Positions 29,690 to 41,955 of a stretch of 64,000 nt of DNA are shown piece by piece (position 1 is the stretch's first letter; each line of letters opens with the position of its first letter). The translations under genes and the position numbers were made by a program. This stretch comes from Aristolochia californica (lineage: Eukaryota > Streptophyta > Magnoliopsida > Piperales > Aristolochiaceae): contig JARWKL010000003.1 in the NCBI GenBank assembly GCA_029961685.1, positions 11,379,657 to 11,443,656 on the forward strand. The letters are read 5' to 3'. The notes under the pieces were generated by a model. The model did no database searches, had not been told where the DNA came from, and saw only the letters and a program-made list of their open reading frames with translations.

Positions 29690-32600
29690 TCTTCTATTTG
29701 CCTCCCTTTTAAAAGACATTGAGTTTCCCTCAATTTTGCCATTTTTTAGCCAATTGTTTATGCATATTGAAGATGGTTTAGAATCTTTTGCTTTTCTCAT
29801 TTTTGTTCGTTCACCTTTTTTTCCCTCGATTCATTGATGATGATAATCTTTCAATTGTGCTAGTGCTATCTTTAAGCACAAGATAATTTTAATCTACTGT
29901 TTCGGTCATTGTTACCTCTGCTTGAAGATTCTATATTGATAGAACAATTGAAGGGTATTGCAGAAGACATGGGAAATTAAATATGGTTTTGAACCTTTTG
30001 CATTTTTCACTTTTGTTCGTTCCCCATTTTTTCCCTCGATTCATAGATGATGGTAATCTTTCAATTGTGCGAGTGCTATCTTGAATCAAAAATAATAATT
30101 CTAATCTACTGCTTCGGCCATTGCTGCCTCCTGCTTGAAATTATCTGTAGTAGTATGAACTTGTAAAAAAACTATGCAATTACCACCTGATGAGGCATAG
30201 TTGGATCAAGAGAGATGAACTCAGATGAGCATTTTTAGCAGTGCTGATTCTGGAAGATTTAGTAGTGATAGAACAGTTGGAGGGTATACAGAGAAGACAT
30301 GGGCAGTTAAACACAGTTTTGAACCTTTTGCTTTTCTCGCTTTTGCTCGTTCCCCATTTTTTCTCTCAATTCATATATGATGGTAATGTTTCAACTATGC
30401 TAGTGCTATCTTGAATAAAAAATAATGATTCTAGTCTACTGCTTCGTTAATTGCTTCCTCCTCCTTGAAATTCTCTTTAGTAGTATAAATTTGTAAAACA
30501 AACTATGCAATTTGCACCTGATGATGCATAGTTGGATCAAGAGAGAGGAACCCATATGAGCATTGTTAGCCGTGCTGAATCTGGAAGATTTAGTGATAGA
30601 ACAATTGAAGGGTATATGGAGAAGACATGGGGAGTTAAACACGGTTTTGAACCTTGTGCTTTTCTCACTTTTGTACGTTCCTCATTTTTTCCCTTGATTC
30701 ATATATGATGGTAATCTTTCAATTGTGCTACTGCTATCTTGAATCACAAATAATAATTCTAGTCTACTGCTTCAGTAATTGTTTCCTCTTGCTTGAAATT
30801 CTCTGTAGTAGCAACTTGTAAAAAAACTATGCAATTTGCACCTGATGAGGCACAGTTGGATCAAGAGAGATGAATCTAGATGACCATTCTTAGCAGTGCT
30901 TTTTCTGGAAGATTTAGTAGTGATAAAACAGTTGAAGGGTATATGGAGAAGATATGGGGAGTTAAACACAATTTTGAATCTTTTTTTTTTTTTCACTTTT
31001 GTTTGATCTCCATTTTTTTCCCGTGATAAACTGATGATGGTAATCTCTAAATTGTGCTAGTACTACCTTTAACCACAAGTAATAATTCTACCGTACTGTT
31101 TCGATCATAGTTGTCTCTTGCTTGTAGTTGTATGAAGTTTTAAAATACCGTGGATGTTGCACCTGATGTGGCATAGTTAGGTCAAGAGAGATGAACCCAA
31201 ATGAGCGTTCTTAGCATTGTCGATTCTAAAATTAAATAGTGATAGTACAAGTGAAGGGTATATGGAGAAGACACGGGGAACTAAACATAGTTTTAAAACT
31301 TTTACTTTTCTCGTTTTAAAACATAGTCTTCCCCTTTGATTCATTGGTGATGGTGATCTTTCAATTGTGTTAGTGCTATCTTGAAGCACAAGTAATAATT
31401 CTAGTCTACTGTTTCGGTCATTGTTGCCTTCTTCTTGAAATTGTCATTACTAGTATGAACTTGTAAAAAACTAATGCAAACTTCACCTGATGAGGTACAG
31501 TTAGATCAAGAGAGATGATCCCAGATGAGCTTTCTTAGTGTTGTCGATTTTAGAAGATTCTTTAGTGATAGAACAATTTCAGAGTATACGGAGTAGGCAT
31601 GGGGAATTGAACACGGTTTTGAACCTTTTGCTTTTCTCATTTTTGTTCGTTGCCCCTTTTGCCCTTGATTCATTGATGATGGTAATCTTTCAAATATGCT
31701 AGTGTTATCTTGAAGCACAAGTAATAATTCTAGTCTATTGTTTCGGTAATTGTTGCCTCCTGCTTTGAATTCTTTGTAGTAGGAACTTGGAAAAAAATAT
31801 ACAAGATGCACCTTATGAGGCATAGCTAGATCATGAGAGATGAACCCACATGAGTTTTCTTGGCACTGTTGATTTTGGAAGATTCAGTAGTATAGAACAA
31901 TTGAAGAGTATATGGAGAAGAGATGGGGAATTAAACATGCTTTTGAACCTTTTGTTTTTTTCATTTTTGTTTCTTCCCCATCTTTCCCATCGTTTCATCG
32001 ATGATGGTAATCTTTGAATTGTCCTAGTGCTATCTTGAAGCACGAGTAATAATTCTACTCTATTGTTTTGGTCATTGTTGCCTCTTACGTGTAATTCTTT
32101 GTAGTTGTATGAGCTTGTAAAAATCTATGCGAGCTGCACCTGATGAGTCATAGTTAGATCAGGAGAGTTGAACCCAGATGAGCATTCTTAGCACTGCGTA
32201 TTCTAGTAGATTCAATTGTGATAGAACAATTGAAGGATATATGGAGAAGACATGGGGAATTAAACACGGTTTTGAACCTTTTGCTTTTCTCAGTTTTGTT
32301 CGTTCCCCATTTTTTCCTACGATTCATTGCTGACGGTAATCTTTCAATAGTGCTAGTGCTATCTTGAAGCTTAAGTTATAATTCTGGTTTACTGTTTCGA
32401 TCATTATTTCCTCTTGCTTGAAATTCTCTATAGTAGTATGAACTAGTAAAAAGTTGTGTGTGTTGCACCTGATGTGGCATAGTTAGATCAGGAGAGATGA
32501 ACTCAAATAAACATTCTTAGCACTGCCTATTCTCGAAGATTCACTAGGGATAGAACATTTGGATTGTATATGGAGAAGAAATGAGGAATTAAACACTGTT

Positions 32601-32750
32601 TTGAGCCTTTTGCGTTTCTCACTTTTGTTCAATCCTTATTTTTTCCCTTGATTCATTGATGATGGTAATTTTTCAATTGTTCTTCTGCTATCATGAACTT
32701 GTAAAAAACCATACAAGCTGCACCTCATGAGGCATAGCTAGATCAGGAGA
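29690..32750. repeat. Satellite-like array, about 329-bp monomer, 10 units
   Basis: The marker GATGATGGTAATCTTTCAA recurs at about 29836, 30046, 30376, 30704, 31033, 31346, 31675, 32000, 32329 and 32658, a spacing of 313-330 bp except for a short first interval of 210 bp. Units share CACCTGATGAGGCATAGTT and GAAGGGTATATGGAGAAGA. The first and last monomers are incomplete. Reading frames across it are repeated fragments with no family resemblance. Confidence 0.93.
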
Positions 32751-33780
32751 GATAAACCTCAATGATCTTTACCAAGTAATATTACCAAGAACCACCACTA
32801 CTGGCCTGCTTCTCTTCTCCACTTTGTCCCTTATAATCTTATCACCATGGAAACTGCAACAGAATTGTAGACCTAAAATTTAAGTATAAGCAAATAGATT
32901 CAACATAAAACCAGGCTTTTTCTTCAGCAGAAACAAAACAGAGAAATTACACCTTATGGTAGCATTGCCTACCATTTCAGAAAAAAAAAGGATAGTTGCA
33001 TTTAGAAACCATGGGACCTTGGGAACTATGTCCCAGACTAATATTTCTCCAATAGGACAAGAAGCTCAACTTCATAGAAGAACAAGCAGTTTGTTTATGG
33101 AAAATCTGAAAACAACAACTGCCAAAGAAAAAAAATACAAGAGAAAAAGAAAAGAAACAAAAGGAATGATGAGATTGAAGAAGTAGAATCAATGGAAAAA
33201 GAACGCTATGTTAGAGTCATGTTGTCGTGAGCTTACAATTACTTGACATGAGAATGTAAGAAAAATCCGAAAACACAGATGTTGTAGTTTTCCAAGTGGT
33301 AATGTATGAAGGATCCAGGAAAAGAAAGAAGTAACGAAATTGATGAAGCAATATACATTCTCAATGTATTCTTTAGGACAAGAAGGGGGTGGTTGGTGAA
33401 TATTTGAGTTTTGGAAAGAGCAAGAAGCAAGAAGACACCCTCCATGGGCGAGCTAAAAGAAGACTCTTGTAGCTGATGGTGCGGATTCTCAGTGGACATT
33501 GTCACTTGTTGCTCTTTCTCTTCATAGATGGAGAGGGGGAGTGGGAAAAATAAGGTGAAGGACAGGTAGACACCAATGCAGGCTTGTTTCTTCTCAGCGG
33601 TTTGCCTCTTTGTGCATGAGTAGCACCTTGTAGTCTCAAATCTAACAATGGAAAGTAGGAAACATGAGTGGGTAGAAAAGGGAGATAAACTAAAAAAAAA
33701 ATAAAAAATCAATGGAAGATAATCCCCTTCAAGTTCTGGGCTATGTTTGTTCAGTCACACGAGCAGAGCTCGACCAAGTG
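32751..33780. other. Unassigned non-repetitive stretch
   Basis: Single-copy in this window. A 157-codon minus-strand frame (33239-33712) and a Lys-rich plus-strand frame (32956-33186) are present, but neither shows a known domain or good gene context. I regard both as unsupported. Confidence 0.4.
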
Positions 33781-34214
33781 CTAGCTTGCGAACCGGCCCA
33801 GTAGTTTAAATGCTGTAGGGCCTACAAGTTGTTTTCACTCTTCGCATCTTCGGTCTTCACTCTTCAGCTTTGGGGAAATCGGGATAATCGCCACTCTCGC
33901 CTCTCGGTCTCTCCTCCTCTCCCGTCCACTCTCCACGACTCCTTAACCTGTCTTCTATAACAAATCGAGAGAGTAAAAAAACTCCTTAGTCTACTTTCTT
34001 TTATCTCATAGATATTTTAGTTGAACACATCTCTTTTCTGTATTAAAACTTTAATCGTCCTTTGAAAAACATCTTTCTTTTATTCCAGTCTCTGCATATC
34101 ACACACTTCCATTCATTCCACCATTGTTCTCTCAAGTAAGCATTTACCGATGATTGTTCGGTTCAACTATTGGTCAATTGTTGAATTTACTGATGATTGC
34201 CAATTATTTCAGTG
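33781..34214 (+). promoter_or_regulatory. Candidate promoter and 5' leader of the MED11-like gene
   Basis: GGCCCA near 33796 and GGGCCTA near 33819 are site-II-like motifs common in housekeeping promoters. They are followed by pyrimidine-rich leader (33835-33955) and a possible splice donor CAA/GTAAGC near 34136. The Ty3/gypsy element is inserted at 34214, between this leader and the coding exons. The link to the MED11-like exons is inferred from position only. Confidence 0.35.
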
Positions 34215-34673
34215 TGATAGACCCCACATTAGTATTACCTACTCTAGAAGGAGTAAACAGGAGGATAATTAGAGGGAGATTAATGGGTCGGGGGCATTTA
34301 GGGAATTTGAGAAGGCTAAGTGGTTTCGAGAGGGAATTTAGAGGGGGAGCCGAGGGAGAGGAAGGGGCATCGTTTCGTCTACAGAGTTGTGCTCAGGGAG
34401 AGTCCTGGTCTCTCGAATACCAGTGGTTATCTTGTTGATTTTAGTGGAGTTCGATTGGGATTTTGATTTCGGAGTTTTCGTTTTTGAGGTTATCACTTAT
34501 TGGAGTAGTTTGGTGCGATCGGAAGGTTATCGTCTGCGCGAGGCTGGGTTTGCCGAGTTATCGAGGAATCACCGTCTATTCGAGGAGGTTATTTATTTTG
34601 ATTTCAGCAGCAAAGGTTCGTGATTTTTTTTTTTTGGCTTGAAACTCTTTATTCTGGTTATCGGGGTGTATCA
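34215..34673 (+). repeat. 5' LTR of Ty3/gypsy element
   Basis: 459 bp, starting TGATAGACCCCACATTAG and ending GGGGTGTATCA. It is G-rich in the first half with no obvious TATA box. The 3' LTR is 457 bp. Confidence 0.93.
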
Positions 34674-34675
34674 TT

Positions 34676-34687
34676 TGGTATCAGAGC
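34676..34687 (+). promoter_or_regulatory. Primer binding site (tRNA-Met)
   Basis: TGGTATCAGAGC, two bases after the 5' LTR, complementary to the 3' end of initiator tRNA-Met. Confidence 0.93.
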
Positions 34688-34939
34688 ATTGGCTGGGTTC
34701 GCATCTGGAGCTTGGCAGTGAAAAGGAATTTCTTTTTTTCGATTTCGGTTGCATTCAAGGCTTTGGCTTACTGAATTGGAAGATATCAGAGGCTTCGGGA
34801 GCGTAGTTTGCTCAAAGAAGGTGGGTTCTGTTACGATTTTGGCAGTAAGGATATTAGAAACGTCGTCTGCCGGGAGTCGAGGGGAGTTTCGACTTCGACG
34901 ATTGGAGAAGAAGAAGAAGAGTAAAAAAAATATATCCTC

Positions 34940-36092
34940 ATGGCTACTACCAGAATGGAGTCGAGGGTGGATTCGGTGGAAGGAATTGTTAGCGCAGTAA
35001 GGGAGGAGGTGAGCTCGATGAAGGAAGAAGTCCGGAAGATTCCAGCCATGGAACAAGGGTTGACGGCGCTGATAGGGCGTGTTGAGCAACTCCTGCGTAC
35101 CCAAGATTAGCTCAACTGAAATCTGAATGCATAGAGTAGGACAACGAGACAGGGGCTGGACTCGGCAGTGGGCGATAACTCGATCCAGAGAGGTATCGGA
35201 CATGGAAGAGACAGTGGTGAGGCTGATCGGAATAGGCAGAGCCGATTTTTGAGGGAGAAGACCCAGATGACTGGATTTACAGAGCTGAACGCTATTTCTC
35301 GCTGAACCGGGTATCTCAATGTGAAAAACTAAAAGCCGTAGTAGTATGTCTTGAAGGGGAGGCATTAAAATGGTTCAAGTATGAAAATAACAGGAGAGAG
35401 ATCATGAATTGGGAAGAATTTCAGTCCTAATTGCTAAAACGGTTCCGAAGTTCCGAAGACGGATCTCCTTATGAGAAATTTCTGTCGTTAAAGCAGGAGA
35501 CCACCGTGAGAGATTACAAAAGGCGATTTGAGGATTTGGCGTCCACATTGGAAGACATTCCAGAAAAAGTGTTGGAGTCCAACTTTGTTAATGGGCTTAA
35601 GCCTGAAGTTCGGGCCGAGGTGAGGGTGTTGGAGCCAAATGGGTTGGGACGGACCATGGAGTTGGCCCAAAACTTGGAAGAAAAAAATAAAGTTATTAAG
35701 CAGACTCGGTTTGGGTTGGGTACTCCAAAACCAGCGGGAACCATAATTGGGGGTAATGGGAGGACCATGTCCATGGCATAATCGACGAAACATGGGGTGG
35801 AGAAGAGGACGTCATTCAAGAAACTCACGGAAGCCGAAATCCAATACCGGAGAGAGCGGAGTTTGTGCTACTGTTGTGATGAAAAATTCTCAACTGGGCA
35901 TAGATGTAAAAACAAGGACTTACAAGTGCTGATTTTACAAGAATTGGAAGAAGTTATGGAGGATAGCGACGATAGCCAGTGTGAACAGCAGGAGGACGAG
36001 GTTAGCGCGGCTGCTCAAATAGTGGAGGTGTCGTTGAATTTGGTAGTGGGATTAACACTTCCGAAGACTATCAAGATTGCAGGAAGCATCTG
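34940..36092 (+). pseudogene. Ty3/gypsy gag
   Basis: The start at 34940 gives MATTRMESRVDSVEGIV and a coiled-coil N-terminus, closed by a TAG after about 56 codons. Downstream frames restore the retrotransposon gag core (EALKWFKYEN, TVRDYKRRFEDLA, VNGLKPEVRAEV; 35300-35780). A CCHC-type knuckle follows in LCYCCDEKFSTGHRCKNK (about 35860-35915). At least one stop (near 35429) and two frame changes interrupt it. Gag would form the particle that packages the element's RNA. Confidence 0.88.
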
Positions 36093-37467
36093 AGAACAAC
36101 CAGTCGTCGTACTTATTGATGGAGGAACGACCCATAATTTTATTTCCATCACAGTGGTCAAGAAACTACACTTGCCTTTATCTCCAACAACAAAGTATGG
36201 CGTTCAATTGGGTACAAGTGCAGCACTGCCCAGGGAAGGAATTTGTAAGGGGGTTCGATTAACTCTTCAAGGAATAGAGATAGTGGAGGATTTTTTGCCT
36301 TTGGAATTCAGAAGCATCGATGTGATTTTAGGGGTACAATGGTTGGAAACCTTGGGAGACACATATACAAACTGAAGAACACATTTTATGAAGTTCAGAT
36401 TGGGTAATGAGATGGTGGTGTTACAGGGAGATCCCTCCTTTCACAAAACTTTGGTTCACTTAAGGCAGTGATGTGAACTATCAAGCATGAGGGACATGGG
36501 GTTCTTGTGGAGTTGGGCAGTACCACAGTGGCAGCGTCACCACCGAGGGAGGATACGACAACAATGGTGAAGAAAGTTATGACAGAGTTTGGGGATGTTT
36601 CTGCCATGCCCCAAGAGTTACCACCACAAAGGGCAAAGCAGCATGCCATAACTTTGAAGGAGGGAGCTTCACCGGTGAGTGTTCGCCCATATCGGTAACC
36701 CCAAATACAAAAAGATGAAATAGAAAGGTTGGTGGGAGAAATGTTGGCTGGTGGAATCATACAACCTAGCACTAGCCCTTTTTCAAGCGCCGTGCTATTA
36801 GTCAAGAAGAAAAATGGTAGCTGGAGATTTTGTGTGGACTATTGAGCCCTTAACAAGGAGACTATTCCGGTTAAGTTTCCCATTCCAGTGATCGATGAAT
36901 TGTTAGATGAGCTTCAAGGAGCTCCCAAGTTTTTTCGAAGCTGGACTTGAAGTCGGGATACCACCAAATCCGAATGAAAGCAGTTGATGTGCACAAGACA
37001 ACTTTCTGGACTCATGAAGGCCACTACGAATTCTTGGTCATTCCTTTTGGACTTACCAATGCACCGGCTACATTTCAATCCCTTATGAATGAGGTATTCA
37101 AACCCTTTCTCCGGCGATTTGTATTGGTATTCTTTATGATATTTTGATATATAGTCCAAGTTGGAGTGCTCACTGTGATCATTTAGTTGCCATTTTGGAG
37201 ATGTTAAGAGAACACAGGTTGTATGCTAATTCTACAAAGTGTTCTTATGGAAGAGAACAAATAGAATACTTGGGACATATCATTTCTAGAGAGGGGGTGT
37301 CAGTTGATCTGAGTAAAATCCAGGCTGTGTTTGATTGGCCCACACCGACCACACTTAGGGACCTACGGGGTTTCCTTGGTCTTACAGGATACTATCGGAA
37401 ATTTGTTTCGGATTATGGAGTTATTGCGCGACCCTTGACTGATCAATTACAACAAGTTATTACCTGA
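36093..37467 (+). pseudogene. Ty3/gypsy protease and reverse transcriptase
   Basis: The protease shows LIDGGTTHNFIS in place of the usual DSG triad context, so its catalytic Ser/Thr position is Gly, and DVILGVQWL as its second conserved motif. RT has [14 protein letters not shown] followed by a stop, [24 protein letters not shown], and a damaged catalytic box near 37135-37150 where a small deletion breaks the YDDIL frame. It then has LGHIISREGVSVD and GFLGLTGYYRKF. The frame ends at TDQLQQVIT. RNase H, which should follow, is absent. Confidence 0.9.
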
Positions 37468-38600
37468 TTGGCAGCTGGTGACAAGGTAGCCGGGTTTCAA
37501 GTTGACCATGGGCAGCTCTTTTACAATGGCAGGTTGGTTTTGTCTGCGACTTCCTCTTTAATTCCAACATTATTGCGTGAATACCACTGCTCACCTATTG
37601 GGGGCCATTCAAGAGAGGTTAAAACCTATAGAAGAATGGCTACGAACTTATATTGGCCGGGTATGAAGAAAAAAATGATAGAATTCGTGCAAAATTGTGA
37701 GATCTGCCAAAAGAACAAACACTTGGCAAGGTCCCCAGTTGGTCTTCTTCAGCCTATTGATTTACCTGAGAGGGTTTGGGAAGATTTGACTATGGACTTT
37801 ATTGAAGGGTTGCCCAAGTCAGAGGGTGTGGATACTATTATGGTGGTGGTGGATAGTTTGAGCAAGTATGCTCACTTTTTGGTGCTACGACACCCATTTA
37901 CAGCCAAAACCATGGCTGATTTATTTGTGAAACAGGTGGTTCGATTGCATGGGGTGCCCAAGTCTATTATTTCGGATCGGGACAAGGTGTTTACGAGTCA
38001 TTTCTGGCAGGAACTCTTTCATCTTCAAGGGACTGATTTGCGGCACAGCACTGCCTACCACCTTCAAACAGATGGTCTATCTGAAGTGGTTAACAGGTGT
38101 TTGGAGACCTATCTTTGATGTTTTGCTTCTAATAGACCAAAAACTTGGGTGAAATGGTTGTCATGGGCGGAATATTGGTATAACACCAGCGTCCATTCTT
38201 CTACGGGTACCACTCCATTCCAAGTCTTATATGGATGTGACCCTCCGTCCTTATTGCACAATAAATCCGGGACAACTACAGTTTCTGAAGTCGAGCAGAT
38301 TTTTGAGGAACGAGATGCGTATCTAGATGATTTGAAGTTGCAATTACTGCAGAATGAAGGCCACGACTGATCTTAAAAGGAGGGATGAAGAGTTTCAGGT
38401 GGGGGTTCGCGTGTTTGTAAAACTCGGACCCTATCGACAACGTTCCTTGGCCACTCGGCGTAGTGAGAAGTTGGCGACACATTTTTATGGACTTTTTGAG
38501 GTGGTGTCACGTGTTGCAAGCGTTGCTTACAAACTGCAACTTCCACCAGAGTCCTCCGTGCATCCGGTGTTTCATGTCTCCCAACTTCGTTGAGCAAAAG
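37468..38600 (+). pseudogene. Ty3/gypsy integrase
   Basis: The zinc-binding HHCC module is present (REYHCSPIGGHS and CEICQKNK). The DDE core follows, with first Asp in TMDFIEGLPKS, second in IISDRDKVF, and Glu in QTDGLSEVVN. The frame stops at 38118, shifts, and continues with WAEYWYNTSVHSSTGTTPF and the C-terminal YKLQLPPESSVHPVFHVSQL segment. The integrase would insert the cDNA. It is the best preserved domain but is split into at least three frames. Confidence 0.9.
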
Positions 38601-38635
38601 GAATATCACATTCATCTTCGCTTCATCCTCCACAA

Positions 38636-38830
38636 TTGAATGCTGAATTAGAGATGTTGGTTGAACCTGCTGAAAATTTGAATATACACAGAGTGAACAA
38701 AAATGGGCAGCAACGAATGGAGGTTTTGGTGCAATGGAAGGACCTACCCGAGTTTGAAGCCAATTGGGAGGAATTTGAGGCAATGAGGCTCCAGTTTCTT
38801 GTTTTTCACCTTGAGGACAAGGTGAAAGTT
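38636..38830 (+). pseudogene. Chromodomain at the integrase C-terminus
   Basis: MEVLVQWKDLPEFEANWEEFEAM matches the chromovirus chromodomain core, with the conserved Trp residues, that guides integration to heterochromatin. It lies in its own frame just before the polypurine tract, after a stop at about 38592. Confidence 0.85.
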
Positions 38831-38844
38831 TGGGTAGGGGGTAA

Positions 38845-39301
38845 TGATAGACCCCACATTAGTATTACCTACTCTAGGAGTAAACAAAAGGATAATTAGA
38901 GGGTGATTAATGGGTCGGGGGCATTTTGGGAATTTGAGAAGGCTAAGTGGTTTCGGGAGGGAATTTAGAGGGAGAGCCGAGGGAGAGGAAGGGGCGTCGT
39001 TTCGTCTACAGAGCTGTGCTCAGGGAGAGTCCTGGTCTCTCAAATACCAGTGGTTATCTTGCTGATTTTAGTGAAGTTCGATTGAGATTTTGATTTTGGA
39101 GTTTCCGTTTTTTAGGTTATCACTTATCGGAGTCGTTTGGCGTGATCGGAAGGTTATCGTCTGCGCGAGATTGGGTTTGCTGAGCTATCGAGGAATCACC
39201 GTCTATTCGAGGAGGTTATTTATTTTGATTTCAGCAGCGAAGGTTCGTGATTTATTTCTTTTTGGCTTGAAACTCTTTATTCTGGTTATCGGGGTGTATC
39301 A
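38845..39301 (+). repeat. 3' LTR of Ty3/gypsy element
   Basis: 457 bp, preceded by the purine-rich TTTGGGTAGGGGGTAA tract and followed by the CAGTG target duplication. Confidence 0.93.
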
Positions 39302-40879
39302 CAGTGTCAAGAACATAAGATGGCGAACATCTCCTATTAAGTGTTTGAACCCGTTTTTCTAAGTGAGATACTTTCAGCTTAATTGAGTAGTAATTTGGGT
39401 TGGTTGTTTAGTAGTTTGTATTTTATGTGGGATTGTATTGGTCAGATTTCTATGGCTTACACATATCTGGATTGTCGTCTTGTTCTCTTTGATGTTGCAA
39501 GAGGTCTTTTATTTTTCTTCTGAAAAAAAAAGTTTTTTTATCTTGTTTTGATACAGATTTCTTGTTCTCTGTTTTTTGGTACAGATTTAGGAAGAGTCAC
39601 ATGACTTGGAAAATAGGACAGTATCAATGGTGGTACAGATTAGTAGTTAAACTGTTAAAATTCAGAAAAATAATACCAAATATGTCAGTATGTGTTCAGG
39701 GTAAAATGACAAATAACTTATGTGTCTCTTTTCTTTGAATAACTTCTGAATGCAGAAGCAAGAGCGTGAGGTGCTTCTCAGAGGTTCTTTTTACTTAGCG
39801 TTTCTCAATCAAACAATACCAAAACTAGAGTCCCTTGATCTTGGAGAGTTTGAAGTTGAACAAGTTTGTTTGAAGAGGAAATGAAAACAAACTTATACTC
39901 CCTCATATCCAAGCCTAAACAGACCATGCAGACCTAGATATAGAAGACTTGTGGTCCACATAACAGAAACAAGAAAGAGTTTGGATTTGCTCTAATACCA
40001 TGTTGAAGTTAGACTTATCGTATCCTAAATTGACATATTAAATGTAGGAGATCTTTTCCTATCCTGTACCATTTTTTTAACGGTGAAAGTGTTATTTGCA
40101 TGCATTTGAAAAAAAAAAGCTTTATTAGCATAAAAAGAAAGTTTAATACAACTAACTAGTATGCTTTGGATCATTCGGCCCCGTAATCTGTAGGACTTCT
40201 GACTTCTGACCCATTAATAACATTTTGCATCCCCTGCCTAAACAAGCATGGTAGCTCGAATGTGGAGTACATCTATGGGTCTGAGAAGACTAGCATTTTT
40301 AGCCATCTTCTTCATTCTTCTATCAAGAGGTGCTCTCAAGACATTAGAATGAAAGAATTTCGATAACATATGTTTGAGTTTTTGCATTTTTGTATCTATG
40401 GATAAAGATTGTTGCATAACTATTTATTAGCTGAGTTCTGAAATACAGTAATAGTAGTAGAGCTGGATCTCTGATTCAGCTTTACTGTCTCATAAGGGTA
40501 TGTCACTATACAGTAAAAATTAAAGTTACACCTAATTTTTCTCAACAATGGTCAACTTTTCTGCAATTCTTTGTAAAGGTTTATTTTATTTTCAGGTTGG
40601 TTGTCATTGTCATGGGATTATATGACTGTACTTCAGTATATTGATCTATGAATAATCTTTTAATAACATATTATATGCTCATCTTCTAAACTTTCTTTTA
40701 TTGATTTATTTCCAAGTTTTGTGCTTTCAGATTCACCATTAATCTCATTGTAACAGTGTATCAGATCACCACATGACTAAACTATTATGTTGAGAAAAGT
40801 AACATTTATAAATATTTCTCCTATGCACCTTTCTTTGTGTTAGCTTTTATGAATTTTGATTTTGAAATCTTGTTTTCAG
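39302..40879 (+). other. Leader/intron region of the MED11-like gene, copy 1
   Basis: AT-rich sequence without coding signals. From about 39866 it is duplicated at 50983-51775, and from about 40144 it forms the first of two tandem ~968-bp units, the second starting at about 41112. No transposon structure is evident. Confidence 0.5.
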
Positions 40880-41001
40880 GCGAAGTTTTATAAAACAATA
40901 CAGGGATGTCAAATCAGTTTGGTGCACATAGGAATCCAGTCAGCCCAATGGATGGTCAGAGCTAGAAGACTTCTCTAAAGTGCCTTCATCATGTTGAGAA
41001 G
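40880..41001 (+). pseudogene. MED11-like exon 1, decayed tandem duplicate
   Basis: The exon is bounded by TTTTCAG and GTGAGATC. From the ATG at 40906 it reads MSNQFGAHRNPVSPMDGQS, then a TAG before the KTSLKCLHHVEK continuation. It is an older duplicate of the exon at 41835-41955. Its copy at 56875-56996 has the same stop, so the mutation predates the segmental duplication. Confidence 0.65.
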
Positions 41002-41834
41002 GTGAGATCTGTGAAACCATTGTTCTAATGGTATGATAATTTCTTTCAGTAGACTTACTGAACAGTTAGGTTGTGGAAATGGTATTGTGACTTGGTTATA
41101 TCATGCTGAGATGTGTTATTTAATACAACTAACTAGTATGCTTTGGATCATTCGGCCCCTTAATCTATAGGACTTCTTACTTCTGACCCATTAATAACAT
41201 TTCTCATCCCCTGCCTAAACAAGCAAGGTAGCTTGAAAGTGGAGTACATGTATGGGCATGAGAAGAGTGTCACTTTTACCCATCTTCTCCGTTCTTCTAT
41301 TAAGGGGTGCTCTCAAGACAATAGAATGACTGAATTTCTGTTACAAATATTTTAGTGAGTTTTTGATTTTTTGTATCTATGGATAAAGATTGTTGCATAA
41401 CTCTTTATTAGTTGAGTTCTAAAATACAATAATAACAGTAGAGTTGGATCTCTGATTCAGCTTTACTATCGCATATGGGTATATAGTAAAAATTAATGTT
41501 ACACTTTCTGCAATTCTTTGTAATGTTTTATTTTGTTTTATGGTTGGTTGTCACTGTCATGGGATTATGTGACTGTACTTCAGTTCATTGATCTATGTAT
41601 AATCTTTTAATAACATATTATATGTTCATCTTCTAAACTTTTTTTTATTGATTTCTTTCTAACTTTTGTGTTTTCAGATTCACCATTAATCTCATTGTAA
41701 CTATGTCTTAGATCACCACATGGCTAAACTATTATGTTTTTAAGAACAACAGTAACATTTATGAATATTTCAGCTATGCACCTTTCTCTATGTGTTAGCT
41801 TTTATGAATTTTTATTTTGAAATCTTGTTTTCAG

Positions 41835-41955
41835 GCTAGTTTAATAAAGCAATACAATGATGTCAAATCAGTTTGGTGCACGTAGGAATCCAGTCAGCCC
41901 AATGGCTGCTCAGAGCTTGAAGACTTCTTTAGAGCACCTTCACCATGTTGAGAAG
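41835..41955 (+). CDS. MED11: MED11-like Mediator subunit, first coding exon
   Basis: After a TTTTCAG acceptor the exon gives 5' leader, an ATG at 41857, NQFGARRNPVSPMAAQ and SLKTSLEHLHHVEK, ending in phase 0 at AAG/GTGAGA. Joined to 42417-42487, it forms the start of Mediator head-module subunit 11 as I recall it from plants, where a SLQRLQNVEK-like segment runs directly into RIV and LELAGGVMDEL. Mediator bridges transcription factors and RNA polymerase II in the nucleus. This is the only one of four exon-1 copies without a stop. Later exons are not found to the right in the window. Confidence 0.6.

Larger units (their letters stand above)
34215..39301 (+). mobile_element. Ty3/gypsy chromovirus, full-length frame with TSD, decayed coding
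   Basis: LTRs at 34215-34673 and 38845-39301 begin TGATAGACCCC and end TGTATCA. The 5-bp target duplication CAGTG is perfect (34210-34214 and 39302-39306). A tRNA-Met primer site and polypurine tract are in place. The order is gag, protease, RT, integrase, chromodomain, which defines a chromovirus. RNase H is missing and all frames have stops or shifts. The two LTRs differ by several substitutions and small indels, so insertion is not recent. Confidence 0.95.

Noticed and set aside
30436..32043. Series of similar minus-strand ORFs
   Set aside because: They recur because the DNA is a 329-bp satellite. No domain is recognisable and frames are not maintained between units.
33239..33712. 157-codon minus-strand ORF
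   Set aside because: Composition and hydrophobicity are not gene-like throughout, and no family, splice or promoter context supports it.
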